Positions 11,446 through 21,400 of a stretch of DNA of 64,000 bases are shown here, piece after piece. Below the pieces are notes generated by a model. It saw only the letters and a list, made by a program, of their open reading frames with translations. It made no database searches and was not told the origin of the DNA. A program made the translations under genes and the position numbers. The stretch is from Porphyra umbilicalis (Eukaryota; Rhodophyta; Bangiophyceae; Bangiales; Bangiaceae). The stretch's first letter is position 1. Each line of letters starts with the position of its first letter. The stretch is taken from assembly GCA_002049455.2 (NCBI GenBank), contig KV918962.1:1-64000 (forward strand), written 5' to 3'.

Positions 11446-12367
11446 TCACACCCACCGCTCCATCGGCGCCGCTGGCGGCGGACAGTCCCGCCGCGCCCAG
11501 GCCAACACCTTGGGCAGCATACACTCGGTGAGCGGGAGGGCCTTGCCCAGGTGCGGGATGGTGCACGTCACCCCCCCCTGCGCCGCCGCCCCGTCAATGG
11601 CAAACACGTTCCCGTCCTCCCCCACCGACGGCGGGTGGTTAAAGTGCACGCCGTGCGGCGCGTCGCGGGTGCCGACCCACATGTGCCACTCAATCGACAG
11701 CCGCGCGCAGCGGCAGAGGAGGCCCGCCCGCAGCAGCCGCCGCACGACGGCCGTCTCCCCCCCCTCCAAGTCGAGGCGGCACAGCAGGTAGTCGGTCGGC
11801 CCAAAGGTGCGCCCGAGCCACGCTGCAAAGTCGACGGTCGCCGGGCGGGCGGGCCGCCCGGCGGGCCCCGCGGCCACGGCCGGCGCGTCGGTCGCACCCG
11901 CCACTGCCTCGATGACCGTCACACGGGCGCCGGCCGACTGGCGGGCGGTGACGTTGGCCACCACCTCAGCGTCAGTGGCAAAGACGTAGGCGTCATAGTC
12001 GGTGGGCGACGGGGACGTGACGTGCGCGCGGGCGCCAAAGAGGAGGGGGGGGCCGACCAAAACCAGTCGCCGGCGCGGCCGCCCTCAGCGCCCGCGTCGA
12101 TGAAAACGAGGCGCGTGCCGGGGGGGGGGGCATACTCGCCGGCCGTGTGAGGACGCCACCGCTGGTGGGGGCGGCGGCGGCGGCGGGGGCGGCGGCGGCG
12201 GCATAGGCGCTGCGCGCACGCCCGGGGGGTGGTGGCACGCGCCGCCGCCACGGGGCGGCGGGGCCGGGGGAGCGGAGGAAGAGGGCGGTGAGGGCCATGA
12301 GGGCGGCGAGCGCGGCAATGGCGGGGGTGTGGCGGTCGAGGCGGCGGAGGAGGCCAGAGGGCGCCAT
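11446..12367 (-). CDS. FkbM-like SAM-dependent methyltransferase with N-terminal membrane anchor
   Basis: Reading from ATG 12,367 the protein starts MAPSGLLRRLDRHTP, followed by one hydrophobic helix (AIAALAALMALTALFL), a type II signal anchor. After an alanine/proline linker comes a methyltransferase core: TRLVFIDAGA (SAM-binding motif I), VTVIEAVAG, then CRLDLEGGE and LSIEWH. The DLEG-x-E and EWH pattern is typical of FkbM-type and related algal/plant methyltransferases, which usually methylate a sugar or lipid hydroxyl; the anchor suggests the Golgi or ER lumen. The frame changes twice, once at a run of 11 C on the coding strand (12,120-12,130) and once at a run of 8 C (about 12,045-12,053). 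Both fit miscounted homopolymers, since the protein motifs resume at once. An intron or real decay is possible but less likely. Confidence 0.65.
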
Positions 12368-14981
12368 GGTACCGATGGGGGGGGGGGGGGGGGGGGGGCG
12401 GACCACGTTGACGGGGGGGAACGCGTTGGGGCGGCGTGGGGAGGAGGGGGAACGTCGACCGCGGGAATGGCCGTTTGGCAGCCGACGGCAGCAGGCACCG
12501 ACGGGCGGGGCAGAGACCCGCCCCCTCCCACAAAGGGCGGCTGGCGGCGGCGCACGGCCGGCCAGGCGGCCGCCGCGCCGCGCGACCGCGCCCGCGCCAC
12601 GCGGACGGCACGGCGAGACACTGCCGCCGCGCGCGGTGAGACTGCCACGCGCCCGCGCAGGGGCGGTGGCCCATTGGCGGGCGGGGCATCGCGAGGGGTC
12701 TGGACCCCCGCCCAACGGCCGCAAGCGCCGTTCCCGCCGCGTCGCGCACGCCCGTGGGCTCTCTTGACCGAAGCGGCCAACAGCCCAACGCCGGCGGGCG
12801 CGCTGCCGGCCGCCATGGGCGGGCCGCGCCGGTTGGCCCGGCGGCGCCGCACCCCGCGGCGCCCCCGCGCGTCCCCGTCTGCATGGAGCACGCGCGTACG
12901 TACGGGAGCCGCGCTGGGGGCTGACCCCCTGCCACGGGACGCGCGCCGCCTCGCGCCCGGCTGGGGGCGATCCTGGCCGCCGCAGCGGCGACGGTGGGCG
13001 GCGGGCAGCGGGCCGACGCGGATGCGAGCGTGCCGCTGCCGCGCCCTCCCTGCGTCCCCCTGCTGGCGCTCGCCGCTGGCGGGCGGTGGGAGGGGGGGGG
13101 GGGGGGGGTGCGCTGCAGAGCCGAGCCCCGTGCGCCGTGCGTCGCACGGCGGTCGCCCGCGCGGGGCTGCCCCCGCGTCGGGGCCGCGTGCGCCGTCGAG
13201 GCTGCCGCCCGACGCGCGGCCGCGGGGTCCTGCCACGCTCGCGTCCGCCGGCCCGCCCTCGGTGCGCGCGTGCGTCTGCATGGGGCGGCGCGCTCCGTCG
13301 CAGCCGCCGCCGCCGCTCGACGAGGGGGGCGTCGTGGCGCCGGGGGCGCCTCGCCGCCCGCGGCGCCATGGACCCGCCGTGCGCGGCGGCCGCTCCCGCC
13401 CGTTTTCGTGCGCCGCTTTCCACACGCACCGGCGGCCGTCGGGGTGCCGCCGACTGTGCGCCCCCCTCGGTCGGCCGAGCCCCAACGCACGTGCGTGCGG
13501 TTTTGGTGCACGCCGGCGGGCGTCATCCGCGCTGTGTCGATTGTTGTTGAGTTCCCTTCTGGTCGGTCCCGCCCGGTCGCCTTGCCGTCGCCGTGCTGCC
13601 CCGGCGGGTCTGTCCGCGTCGACGTTGCTGGCAGCCGCGCTGGTGTGGCGACCGCCACCCTCTGGCCGCGCGCCGCCGGCGGCTGTGTCGGTACTGCGTC
13701 GCTCCGTCGTATGGCGGACGGGCAGGCCGTCCAGGTGTCTTGGGCTTCCCTGTTGCCGCTCGACCCGACCTCTGGGGACGCACGCCTTGCGGGCGTGTGG
13801 GCCACCCAGGCGGCCGTCGGCGAAACCGACGGGTCTTTTTTCTCTCAAAAGTCCATGTGTACGTCATTCGGTGACCGTCCAGGGTGGCGGGGGGGGCGTT
13901 GCCGTCGACACGTCGGGTGACAGCGTGCTCGTCAGTCACCGACGGGGCGGTGTCTGGGGACAGCGGTGCGCTGGGCGGTGACGCGCTCGACACGGTGGTC
14001 ATCCGCGGCATCCTATCCTCTATACTCGACGCGGTGCGAGCCGACACGTCGATGCGCTGGGTGGCACAGCTCTGCACAGCACGGGGTACGGCCACGCAAC
14101 TCGTGGAGTCTTGATCGGCTTTTCCAACACCACCCCCTTCCTTGGTTCACCGGCTTGCACCTCCTCCTCTCCCGCACCCTGTCCCTTCCCCACGTCAGAG
14201 GCACGTCAAGCCTTTGCCAGTCGGGCTCCGGCGGCTGGGGCCGCCGCAACCAGCTGGACCGCCCCTCGACAGCGGCGTCGACGTCCGCCAACCATCCCCC
14301 CAACGGCGTCAGCGTGCAGCCGTGCGTGCGGATGCCGGGTGCGACGGGCGGCTCCCTAGTGGGGCCGCCGTTGGCTGTGCTCGAGGCAGCGGACCATCCT
14401 GCAAGCCCCCAACTCATCTCTTGCCCATGCGCCCGACAACGGCCGCAGCGTGATCACTGTTGCCGCTTTCGACCGAGACGATGGGCGGTGGGCGCCAAAC
14501 GGCGGGTGGCTGCGCATCCATGCCATAGTGCTGCGCGTGGGTCTAAGCATCGTTGATGTGTGGGGTGGACGTGGTCGGTGCCGCGGGGGGCTGGGTTTGG
14601 TGGTGGACACGTTAGACAAAAGCATGGCGGCGTCGTACGCTGCCGGTGTGGCGGTGCTGGCATGGTCTTTGCTCAGACGCCTTGTCGGCTGGCCCACCAT
14701 ATGACATCACCTAAACTTAGCGGCTGTAGATGGTGTCACGCCATCGACTCATCTATGGTGAACATGACAACCTGCCTCGGACCACGGGTGTAGGACCTGG
14801 AACGAGGTGTCAACAAGATGCTAGAACAGTACCCGCCCCGCCGGGGTATCGTCATCCTTGTTGTCCAAACCCTTCCATGCTGTTGCCAGCGTTGCGCTCA
14901 CGGCAGCAGCGGTCGGTGTTGCCCTATCATGGTTGTCGCCAGGGCCTCGGGTATGACAAGACCAGAAGCGACCGGAAGGAC
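12368..14981. other. GC-rich stretch upstream of the methyltransferase, no gene recognised
   Basis: The first 30 bases are a near-pure run of G on the plus strand. Up to about 13,500 all six frames stay open for hundreds of codons because stop codons are rare at this GC; compositions are arginine-rich and unnatural in every frame. From 13,700 GC falls and short frames appear (for example 13,884-14,114 and 14,450-14,704 plus). These have more natural compositions but no recognisable domain, and I cannot link them into a gene. Confidence 0.35.
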
Positions 14982-15548
14982 TTACGGTGAACGGCGTACT
15001 GTGTGCATGGTATTATGGGCTGGAATTCTGATGCAACGCCGTTGTTCCAGCTCGGATGTCGTGGTTGACCTATCGGAAGGCATTGTGTGGCCGTCCTTGT
15101 TGGCAAATAGAGTTTTGGCCACGTCAACGAACCGAATGGTGTTGTCCTTTTTCAGTGTACATACGACGTACAGCGGAATCGTAGAGGTCGATTTGCAACT
15201 CTTTTTCAATAGCTGGAATGGTGGACTCGAGAGAAAACCGCCGTAGAACTCGATATCTAGAATGTCAATATAGTGCTTCTCACAAAAAACTGGATCCTCA
15301 TTATCCGCTACAGCAACATAGACCGCCTCCTGAGCCAATGAAACAACGATTTTGCAACGGACGCTGATGAACCGAGGTCCTCTTTTTGTGTCAAGTACGA
15401 TATGACAGCTGACTCCGGCCGCGGCGCTGCCTGGTGGCTCCTGCCACGTCTCCCGCACCCGCGACGATCCTCGGCCGTCCCGGTCACCACCCCCCCAGGA
15501 ACCTCCTTGCTGAGCACCAGCTGGAGGCTCTGTTGAGTGACCTGTCAA
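14982..15548 (-). CDS. Hypothetical low-GC open frame without an ATG start
   Basis: This frame stands out because its central part, about 14,990-15,420, is far less GC-rich than neighbouring genes and its translation looks natural (CHIVLDTKRGPRFISVRCKI, then FCEKHYIDILDIEFYGGFL). I recognise no family. There is no in-frame ATG near the 5' end, so it would have to be an internal exon, a fragment, or a gene starting outside the open stretch. The base composition suggests recent arrival or a captured fragment, but no terminal repeats were found around it. Treat it as a candidate only. Confidence 0.3.
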   Translation of the reverse strand: MTGHSTEPPAGAQQGGSWGGGDRDGRGSSRVRETWQEPPGSAAAGVSCHIVLDTKRGPRFISVRCKIVVSLAQEAVYVAVADNEDPVFCEKHYIDILDIEFYGGFLSSPPFQLLKKSCKSTSTIPLYVVCTLKKDNTIRFVDVAKTLFANKDGHTMPSDRSTTTSELEQRRCIRIPAHNTMHTVRRSP

Positions 15549-15893
15549 GCATCACAGATGTGACAAGGCATGCCGTGGCTGGGAAGGCTCGCGAGCAACG
15601 AGCACTGCTTCGTGCGTGAGTCTGTTTTGCGGGCACATTTTGACCGTCCCCTTCCTCCTGGCGTTCAGGGCGGAAGCCTATTAAAGTCGAGTCCAGGGCA
15701 GCAGGGGCGCGGAGAGTCCCGTCGGCTCTCTTTGAGGTGACGCGCAACTGCTCTCTTCCAAGAGGCGGAACGCACCTATCCTCGCTCAGCCTACAGACCG
15801 ACACGGCCACCCCCCGCACGCGCGTCCATACTCCATCCAGGTCGGTGCGCGTACCTGCTTCATTGCACGCGCCCGCGAAGTGCAGGGCTCGCT

Positions 15894-16424
15894 ATGGTCG
15901 GTTCGGGCTACGATGCTACCGACGGCACACCCTCTGCTCCTCCAGTCCGCGCGGGGGGACCTCTGCCTTCTCCACCCCCGGAGCCCACGTCTGCTGATGG
16001 TCGAGCAGCTGCCGGCTGGTACCGGACGGAAGTGCACCACTCGTCGCAGGCGGCCAGCGGGGCTTTCACGAACTCGTCGGTCATTGTGGAGTCGGCACAA
16101 GCCTGTACGACGGCGGACCGCGCGCTGAGGCCGCTTGCCCCGCCCGTGGCATCCACACCAGGAAGAAGGCTGCGTCACCCCTCGCCGCCCGGTCTTGCAC
16201 GCAGCCGCGATGGTCGTCTCGCTCTTCGGCTATCTGCGGCGGCCATCGAGGCAGCGCGTGTCAACGCGCCGCTGCCCATGCCGGCCTACCCGCGGTTGGA
16301 CGTCGGCGACGCCGGTTATGTTGGCACTCTGCTCCAGTGGCAGAATGAGGGGCGTCTCAGCGCCCGCAAGCACGAAACGGTGGACGGGGGGGTGTCGTCC
16401 AAGCTTGCACGCATGCAGCAGTGA
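15894..16424 (+). CDS. Hypothetical protein, 176 residues
   Basis: The frame runs from an ATG to a stop with no interruption and has balanced composition. The N-terminal half is proline/serine-rich; the C-terminal part contains a more ordered stretch (LPMPAYPRLDVGDAGYVGTL followed by LQWQNEGRLS). I do not recognise a family. It lies 250 bases upstream of a Tc1/mariner-like element. The opposite strand is also open over part of this interval, so coding status is uncertain. Confidence 0.3.
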   Translation: MVGSGYDATDGTPSAPPVRAGGPLPSPPPEPTSADGRAAAGWYRTEVHHSSQAASGAFTNSSVIVESAQACTTADRALRPLAPPVASTPGRRLRHPSPPGLARSRDGRLALRLSAAAIEAARVNAPLPMPAYPRLDVGDAGYVGTLLQWQNEGRLSARKHETVDGGVSSKLARMQQ

Positions 16425-16677
16425 AGCCCAAGGCGAGGATGGGGGCTGGATGGCGACGCCTGCTCTTGTGGCGAAGGGGTGGGGGCGTGTAGCTGCGACG
16501 GAGGTTCCAATCCGTCGAGAGTGGTGGGGTAGTTTTTGTGCGGGGCGGGTAGCTCGTATATGCAAGGTGGGAGAGAATTGCGTTTTATCTGTGTTGGCAT
16601 GGGGTTGTACTCTGGCAGACATGGCATCGGGAGATGCTCTGCTGTGTGGGAATGCGCGGGAACGTACTGGGGGTGTA

Positions 16678-17463
16678 CAGTACGTACCCAATATTATTTG
16701 CCCACCCTGGAAAGTCGATTGCGGTCGTCAATGGGATTGGATAATCGGCCTCTCTGGCCCTGATCTGCCACATTCTGGGGACTTCAGCGTGGAGCGTTCA
16801 CCCGGTGACCTACGAAGAAACGCCCCCAGCTTGTCACCAGCGGATAGAAACTCACCAGAACCATCATGGCGGGATGTCGAAGGACCCCCATCACCCCTCT
16901 GCAGGTAGGCGCGATCAAGGAGATGGTCGCCAACAAACAGCTCAACGGCGACATGGCAACGTCCATCAGCCACAATCGAAGAACGGATGCTTACGTCGCT
17001 ACCGCCACTCGGAGGTATGGCGGGCTGGCTGACAATGTAAACAGGGGCAGGACAAAGGTGGTGAGTGAATGCGAGCTGCCCGGGCTCTGTCTGCTGGAGC
17101 AGGACGCCCCCTTCGCCAGTCTGGCAGAAAATAATGAATAGCACGATGCCGAGAGCACCAACACTGCTGGAGGGCCCTCTCCCCCCCACTTGTCTTTCCA
17201 AACGATGCAGAAGGCCGTCAAGAGCCTTGGATTGTCATCTCGTTCTCCTGCCAAGAAAGTTCTCCTCGTCTGCCAACAAGGACACACGCCTCGTGGACGA
17301 GGAACCGCGGGTCGGGGAACGACCACTGGGTGTTGGTCTTCTTCTCCGACAAAGGCTCCTTTGTACTGCGGCAGCAGCAAGCGCGGTTTGTGTGAGGCCG
17401 GTCTCGGCAACCGTGCGCATTGGCCACGGATAGGGGTGGACAAGTAATATTGGGTACGTACTG
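16678..17463. mobile_element. Tc1/mariner-like DNA transposon, short non-autonomous copy
   Basis: The 786-bp element begins CAGTACGTACCCAATATTA and ends with the reverse complement, TAATATTGGGTACGTACTG, and the inverted similarity continues inward through a GCCCACC/GGTGGAC block for about 30 bp. A TA dinucleotide flanks each end (16,676-16,677 and 17,464-17,465), the target duplication of Tc1/mariner and pogo elements, whose ends also typically begin CAGT. Inside, a short plus-strand frame begins at 16,866 and resembles only the N-terminal helix-turn-helix of such transposases (TPLQVGAIKEMVANKQL). No catalytic DDE/D region fits in the remaining length, so it must rely on a relative for movement. 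Confidence 0.85.
16866..17141 (+). pseudogene. Short frame resembling the N-terminal helix-turn-helix of a Tc1/mariner-type transposase
   Basis: The 91-residue frame starts with ATG and reads ITPLQVGAIKEMVANKQL, a stretch whose spacing suits the first helix-turn-helix of Tc1/mariner-type transposases. It then runs into residues with no family resemblance and ends. A whole transposase of this class needs over 300 residues, so the catalytic part is missing. It lies wholly inside the inverted-repeat element 16,678-17,463. Similarity is by eye and weak. Confidence 0.35.
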
Positions 17464-17520
17464 TACAGGAAACACTTGTTGTTCCAAAGTACAAAGTCAT
17501 ACAGCAAGGGTCTCCAGTAC

Positions 17521-18251
17521 CAGAGGTGTGATTAAATCAAAAGTGGGCCCGATTTTTTTTGTGATTTAAATCACCCCTCGATTTTAAACCGTATGGGGCG
17601 ATTTTTATTGATTTAATCAACACCCACCGATTTTTATCAGGACCGATGATTTATACTCAAATCAAATACTTTAAGTAGCAGGTAAGTGGGATCAAGGTCT
17701 CCTCAGGGCCGATTTTTGGTACCTGTCGAAGCTGAAGACAACCGAGAGTGCAACGAGAAGACACAAGATCGGGTCTGATGGCCTCAATCGACAAACAAGC
17801 ACGAGAGATATGGACAGCGCCAACAACACCCCAGCTGTACATGAGCAGACTGCGGAGCCGTATCTCGGACCGCACGTCTGGCAAGAATGAACTCTGGGCA
17901 CCTGACTTCAAGCACGCCTGAAGGGGACGGACATGGAGAACAGGCCCGGAGTGGCACTGTATGCTTCGGGTGGCAAAATGGTGCCTTTCTCTGACACCCG
18001 AGAAGTTCCCGGAGCTGTGAAGATGTTGCCGGATGGAAACGGGGAACAAGGCCATCACGACGAAGCGCACTTGATGTCGCCTAAACTAATGTAGCACCCG
18101 TTTGGTACCACCAAATTCAATGTTTTAATAAAAGAACGGGGGCTATATGAAAGAGGTCAAGGGATTTAAATCATACAGGGCTCGATTTCTATTGATTTAA
18201 TCATTAAAATCAGCTTGATTTAAATCACATTGAAATCACTTAACATCTCTG
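17521..18251. mobile_element. hAT-like DNA transposon, non-autonomous, with perfect 8-bp target duplication
   Basis: The element is 731 bp. It starts CAGAGGTGTG and ends AACATCTCTG, so the outermost bases form a short inverted repeat CAGAG(G/A)TGT, as hAT elements have. It is flanked by an identical 8-mer, TCCAGTAC, at 17,513-17,520 and 18,252-18,259, the duplication length of the hAT superfamily. Both subterminal regions are rich in copies of TGATTTAAATCA, likely binding sites for a transposase. The interior is much less GC-rich than the host and has a 137-codon minus-strand frame in which I see no hAT dimerisation or catalytic motif. The clean duplication suggests fairly recent insertion. 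Confidence 0.88.
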
Positions 18252-18486
18252 TCCAGTACCCCAACAAGACTCGGCGTCACGACATGGGCAACATCTCCAT
18301 CCGCCATGATGCCCACACCAACGCACGCACACACAACCCCGTGAAAGCACGAAAAAGGACATCCAGCAGTGTGACCTCAGCAACAATCAAGAACAAAAAA
18401 AAACAAGAGGAAGCCTGACACCAACTCAACGGCCAACGTGCAGAGTCCCTCGCGGCCAGTGCCCCATACCCCGTCCCTCCCCGCGG

Positions 18487-21400
18487 CTACCGGTTTTGCG
18501 AGAGCAGCTGCGCTTGTTGCGCGCGCGCCAACGCCCGTTGCTGTTCCGCTGCCGCCTGCCGCTGCTGCGCCGCTACCGCCGCTGCCTGCCGCTGCCGCGC
18601 GGCTGCAACGACAGCCTGCGCGTGAGCGGTTTGTTGGCGCTGCGCCGCCTGCTGCGCGTGCGCCTGCTGCAGGTGTTGCAGCACCCGGTTGCCCGCGCTA
18701 GGCGCCACATCGGTGCCGGTGTCAGTGCCGGTGTCAGTACCGGCGGCCGTGCCGGTGTCGACACTGGCGCCGGTTCCCGCGCCCGCAGCCGCAGCCGCAG
18801 CCGTGCCAGCGCGGGCGGCCGCGCCCGCACCTGCACCAGCACCAGTGCGAGTGGCAGTGCCGCCGCCGGCGCCAGCGCGCGCACCGGCAGCAATAGAACC
18901 AGCGACGACGACGCCGCTAGCCTCGGCGGCGGCAACAGCCCCACGGGCGGCACTCCTACCGCCGCTGCCACGGCCGCCACCCCCGCCGCCGCCGCCACCG
19001 ACACCGCCCCCTGCATTGCCACTGCCGACCCAGGTCCCTTGAGACGCCGACCGCCCGTCCGTGACCGCGACGGCGGCCGTGTTAACCAGCACGCGGTAGC
19101 GCCCCGACGGAAGCGACGACGAAACGACGACGTCGTCTCCCTCCTCATCTAGTAGGGCAATCTCACCCTGCAGCGGCAGGCCGCACTTGCGCCGGATGGC
19201 GCGTTCCAGCTCCTCCCCGCCCGTGCCAAAGTGCCAGGCCAGGGGGTAAAAGGTGCCTCGCCACAGCAGCTGCGCGCGACACTTGGTCGGCCGCCGCCCA
19301 TCCTCGCTCGTACCGCCGCGTCCACTGCTACCACCGCTCCCGTAAGCGGCCACTCCCCGGCCGGCGCCCACGTTCACAGACGAGCCGCCGCCACCGTAGC
19401 CGCCACCACCACCGGCCCCCGTCCCCGTCCCACCACTGTAACCGCCCGTGTAGCCCGATGCGTACATACCGCCACCATTACCAGCACCACCACCCGCGTA
19501 CATGCCGCTGTGTTGCTGCGCGGTGCGAGGTTGCTGCATTTGGCCGCCAGCTCCACCGCTCACGCCTATCCCCGCCCCGCCGCCGTGGGCATACATGGCG
19601 TTGCCGTGCATTCCACTGGCTTGCATGTGGTTGCCTTGCATGCTGCTGACCTGCATGTTGTTACTCGGCATCCCGCTCCCCTGCATCCCATTGACTTGCA
19701 CGCCGCTGCGTTGCATGGCGCCGCTCTGCATCCCAGTGTTGTACATACCGGCACTCCGCATGCCGTTGCCTTGCATGCCGCTGCCCTGCATGCCGCTGCC
19801 CTGCATGCCACTGCCCTGCATGCCGCTGCCCCGCATGCCACTGCCCTGCATGCCGCTGCCCCGCATGCCACTGCCCTGCATGCCGCTGCCCTGCATGCCG
19901 CTGCTCTGCATGCCGCTACCTTGCATGCTGCTGCCCTGCATGACGCTGCTGTGCATGGCACTGCCCTGCATGCCGCTGCTCTGCATGGCACTGCCCTGCA
20001 TACCGCTGCCCTGCATACCGACGGCCTGCATTGTGCCAGGCATAGCGTTCACCTGCATGTTGTTGCCTCGCATATTGGCCTGGACGCCGTTGTTGTACGT
20101 ACCGCCGCCGCCCATGCCGCTGTTCTGCATGCCGTTGCTCTGCACGTAAACAGCGCCGCTGCTGCGACCACCGCCACCCCCAGTCACCGCTTGGCCAGAC
20201 GCACTCCAGCCTGCGGACGCGGCCGCACGCCCCAGGCCAGCTGCAACAGACGCACCGCCAGCGCCCACCGACGCGGCAGCCGGGTCGGGTCTCCAGTTAG
20301 CAGCCGCCGACCGCGAACGGCTGCGTGTCCCAGTAGCGACAACCGGACCGCCAATGGGGATGCCCCCGACAGAGCCGACGACCCCGGCCGCCATAGCACG
20401 CTGTTGCGCCCCCGCCCCTGGGACCCTACCCACCGTCGGGGCGGGTCCAACCGGTATGGTCAACCCCCCACCCACCAGCAGCGGCCGCGACGCCGTGAGG
20501 CGGCGGCGGTCGAGTGCCGCAGCCCCGTTCCCGCCGGCAGCCGCACCGCCTGCAGCATGGCCACTCGACGGGGCCGCCGCCCCTGCCCCAACCCGAGCGC
20601 GCTTGGCGGGGGGTGTGGCTCCGACGACGCCGGCGGCGCTCGCCTCCGCAGCGATTGCGAGGCGGCCTCTCTCCGACACCCACCGGTACACGGTGCGGGG
20701 GGAGACATGGTACCGCCCCGCAATCGCATCCAGCGTCATCTGCCCATCATCATAGAAGCGGACGGCTTCGAGCCGACGACTAAGGGGAGGCTCATCAACA
20801 TCCACAATGCCAGTGGCGAGGCGCGCTCGCTTGAGTGCCCGTTCCACCTCATCGTCCCCAACAACATCCTCTTCGCGCGGAGCCATGGACGCCGCCGCGG
20901 CGGCTGTGGCGGCGTCCGCCGCGGCTTCTGCCGCTGCCTGCGCTGCAACCGCAGCGGCGGCGGCTTGCCTGCCCGCCTGCGCCGCTTCAGCAGGCGTCAT
21001 GGTCGCACGGGGCGTGCCGGCGGTCTTGGCCGCCGCAGCGGCGGCGGCGGCTTTGCCAGCGGCGGTTGCAGCGGCAGCCTTGGCAGTAGCAGCGGCGGCA
21101 GCGGCGGCGGCAGCGGCCGACCGGCGTGTGATCATCGCCGGCGGCGCCAGGCGTGCCTCTGAGCGCGCAATGGGCGTCACGACCGCCGGCGCAATGGGCA
21201 TGGCGACGAGAGGCACCGCGACCCGTCCAGGAGCCGGTCCACCCGGTCTTGCAGCAGCCGGTGCGGCGGTCGGTATTCCAGCTCGCACCGCCGCTGTCCT
21301 TGCCACTTGTACCGCAGTGCTTCTTGGGGCGGACGCGGCAACAGCTACGGGTGCAGGCACCGGGGCCAGTACCGCGGTCGCCGCGGCCGCCAGCGCCGGC

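Noticed and set aside
12085-13848. Very long open frames on both strands, up to 628 codons
   Set aside because: All six frames are open here because stop codons are rare at this GC. Compositions are unnatural. Only the part below 12,367 on the minus strand has recognisable protein motifs.
19231-21162. 643-codon plus-strand frame
   Set aside because: It is the antisense shadow of the helix-turn-helix gene; its histidine/alanine repeats mirror the GMQGS coding units.
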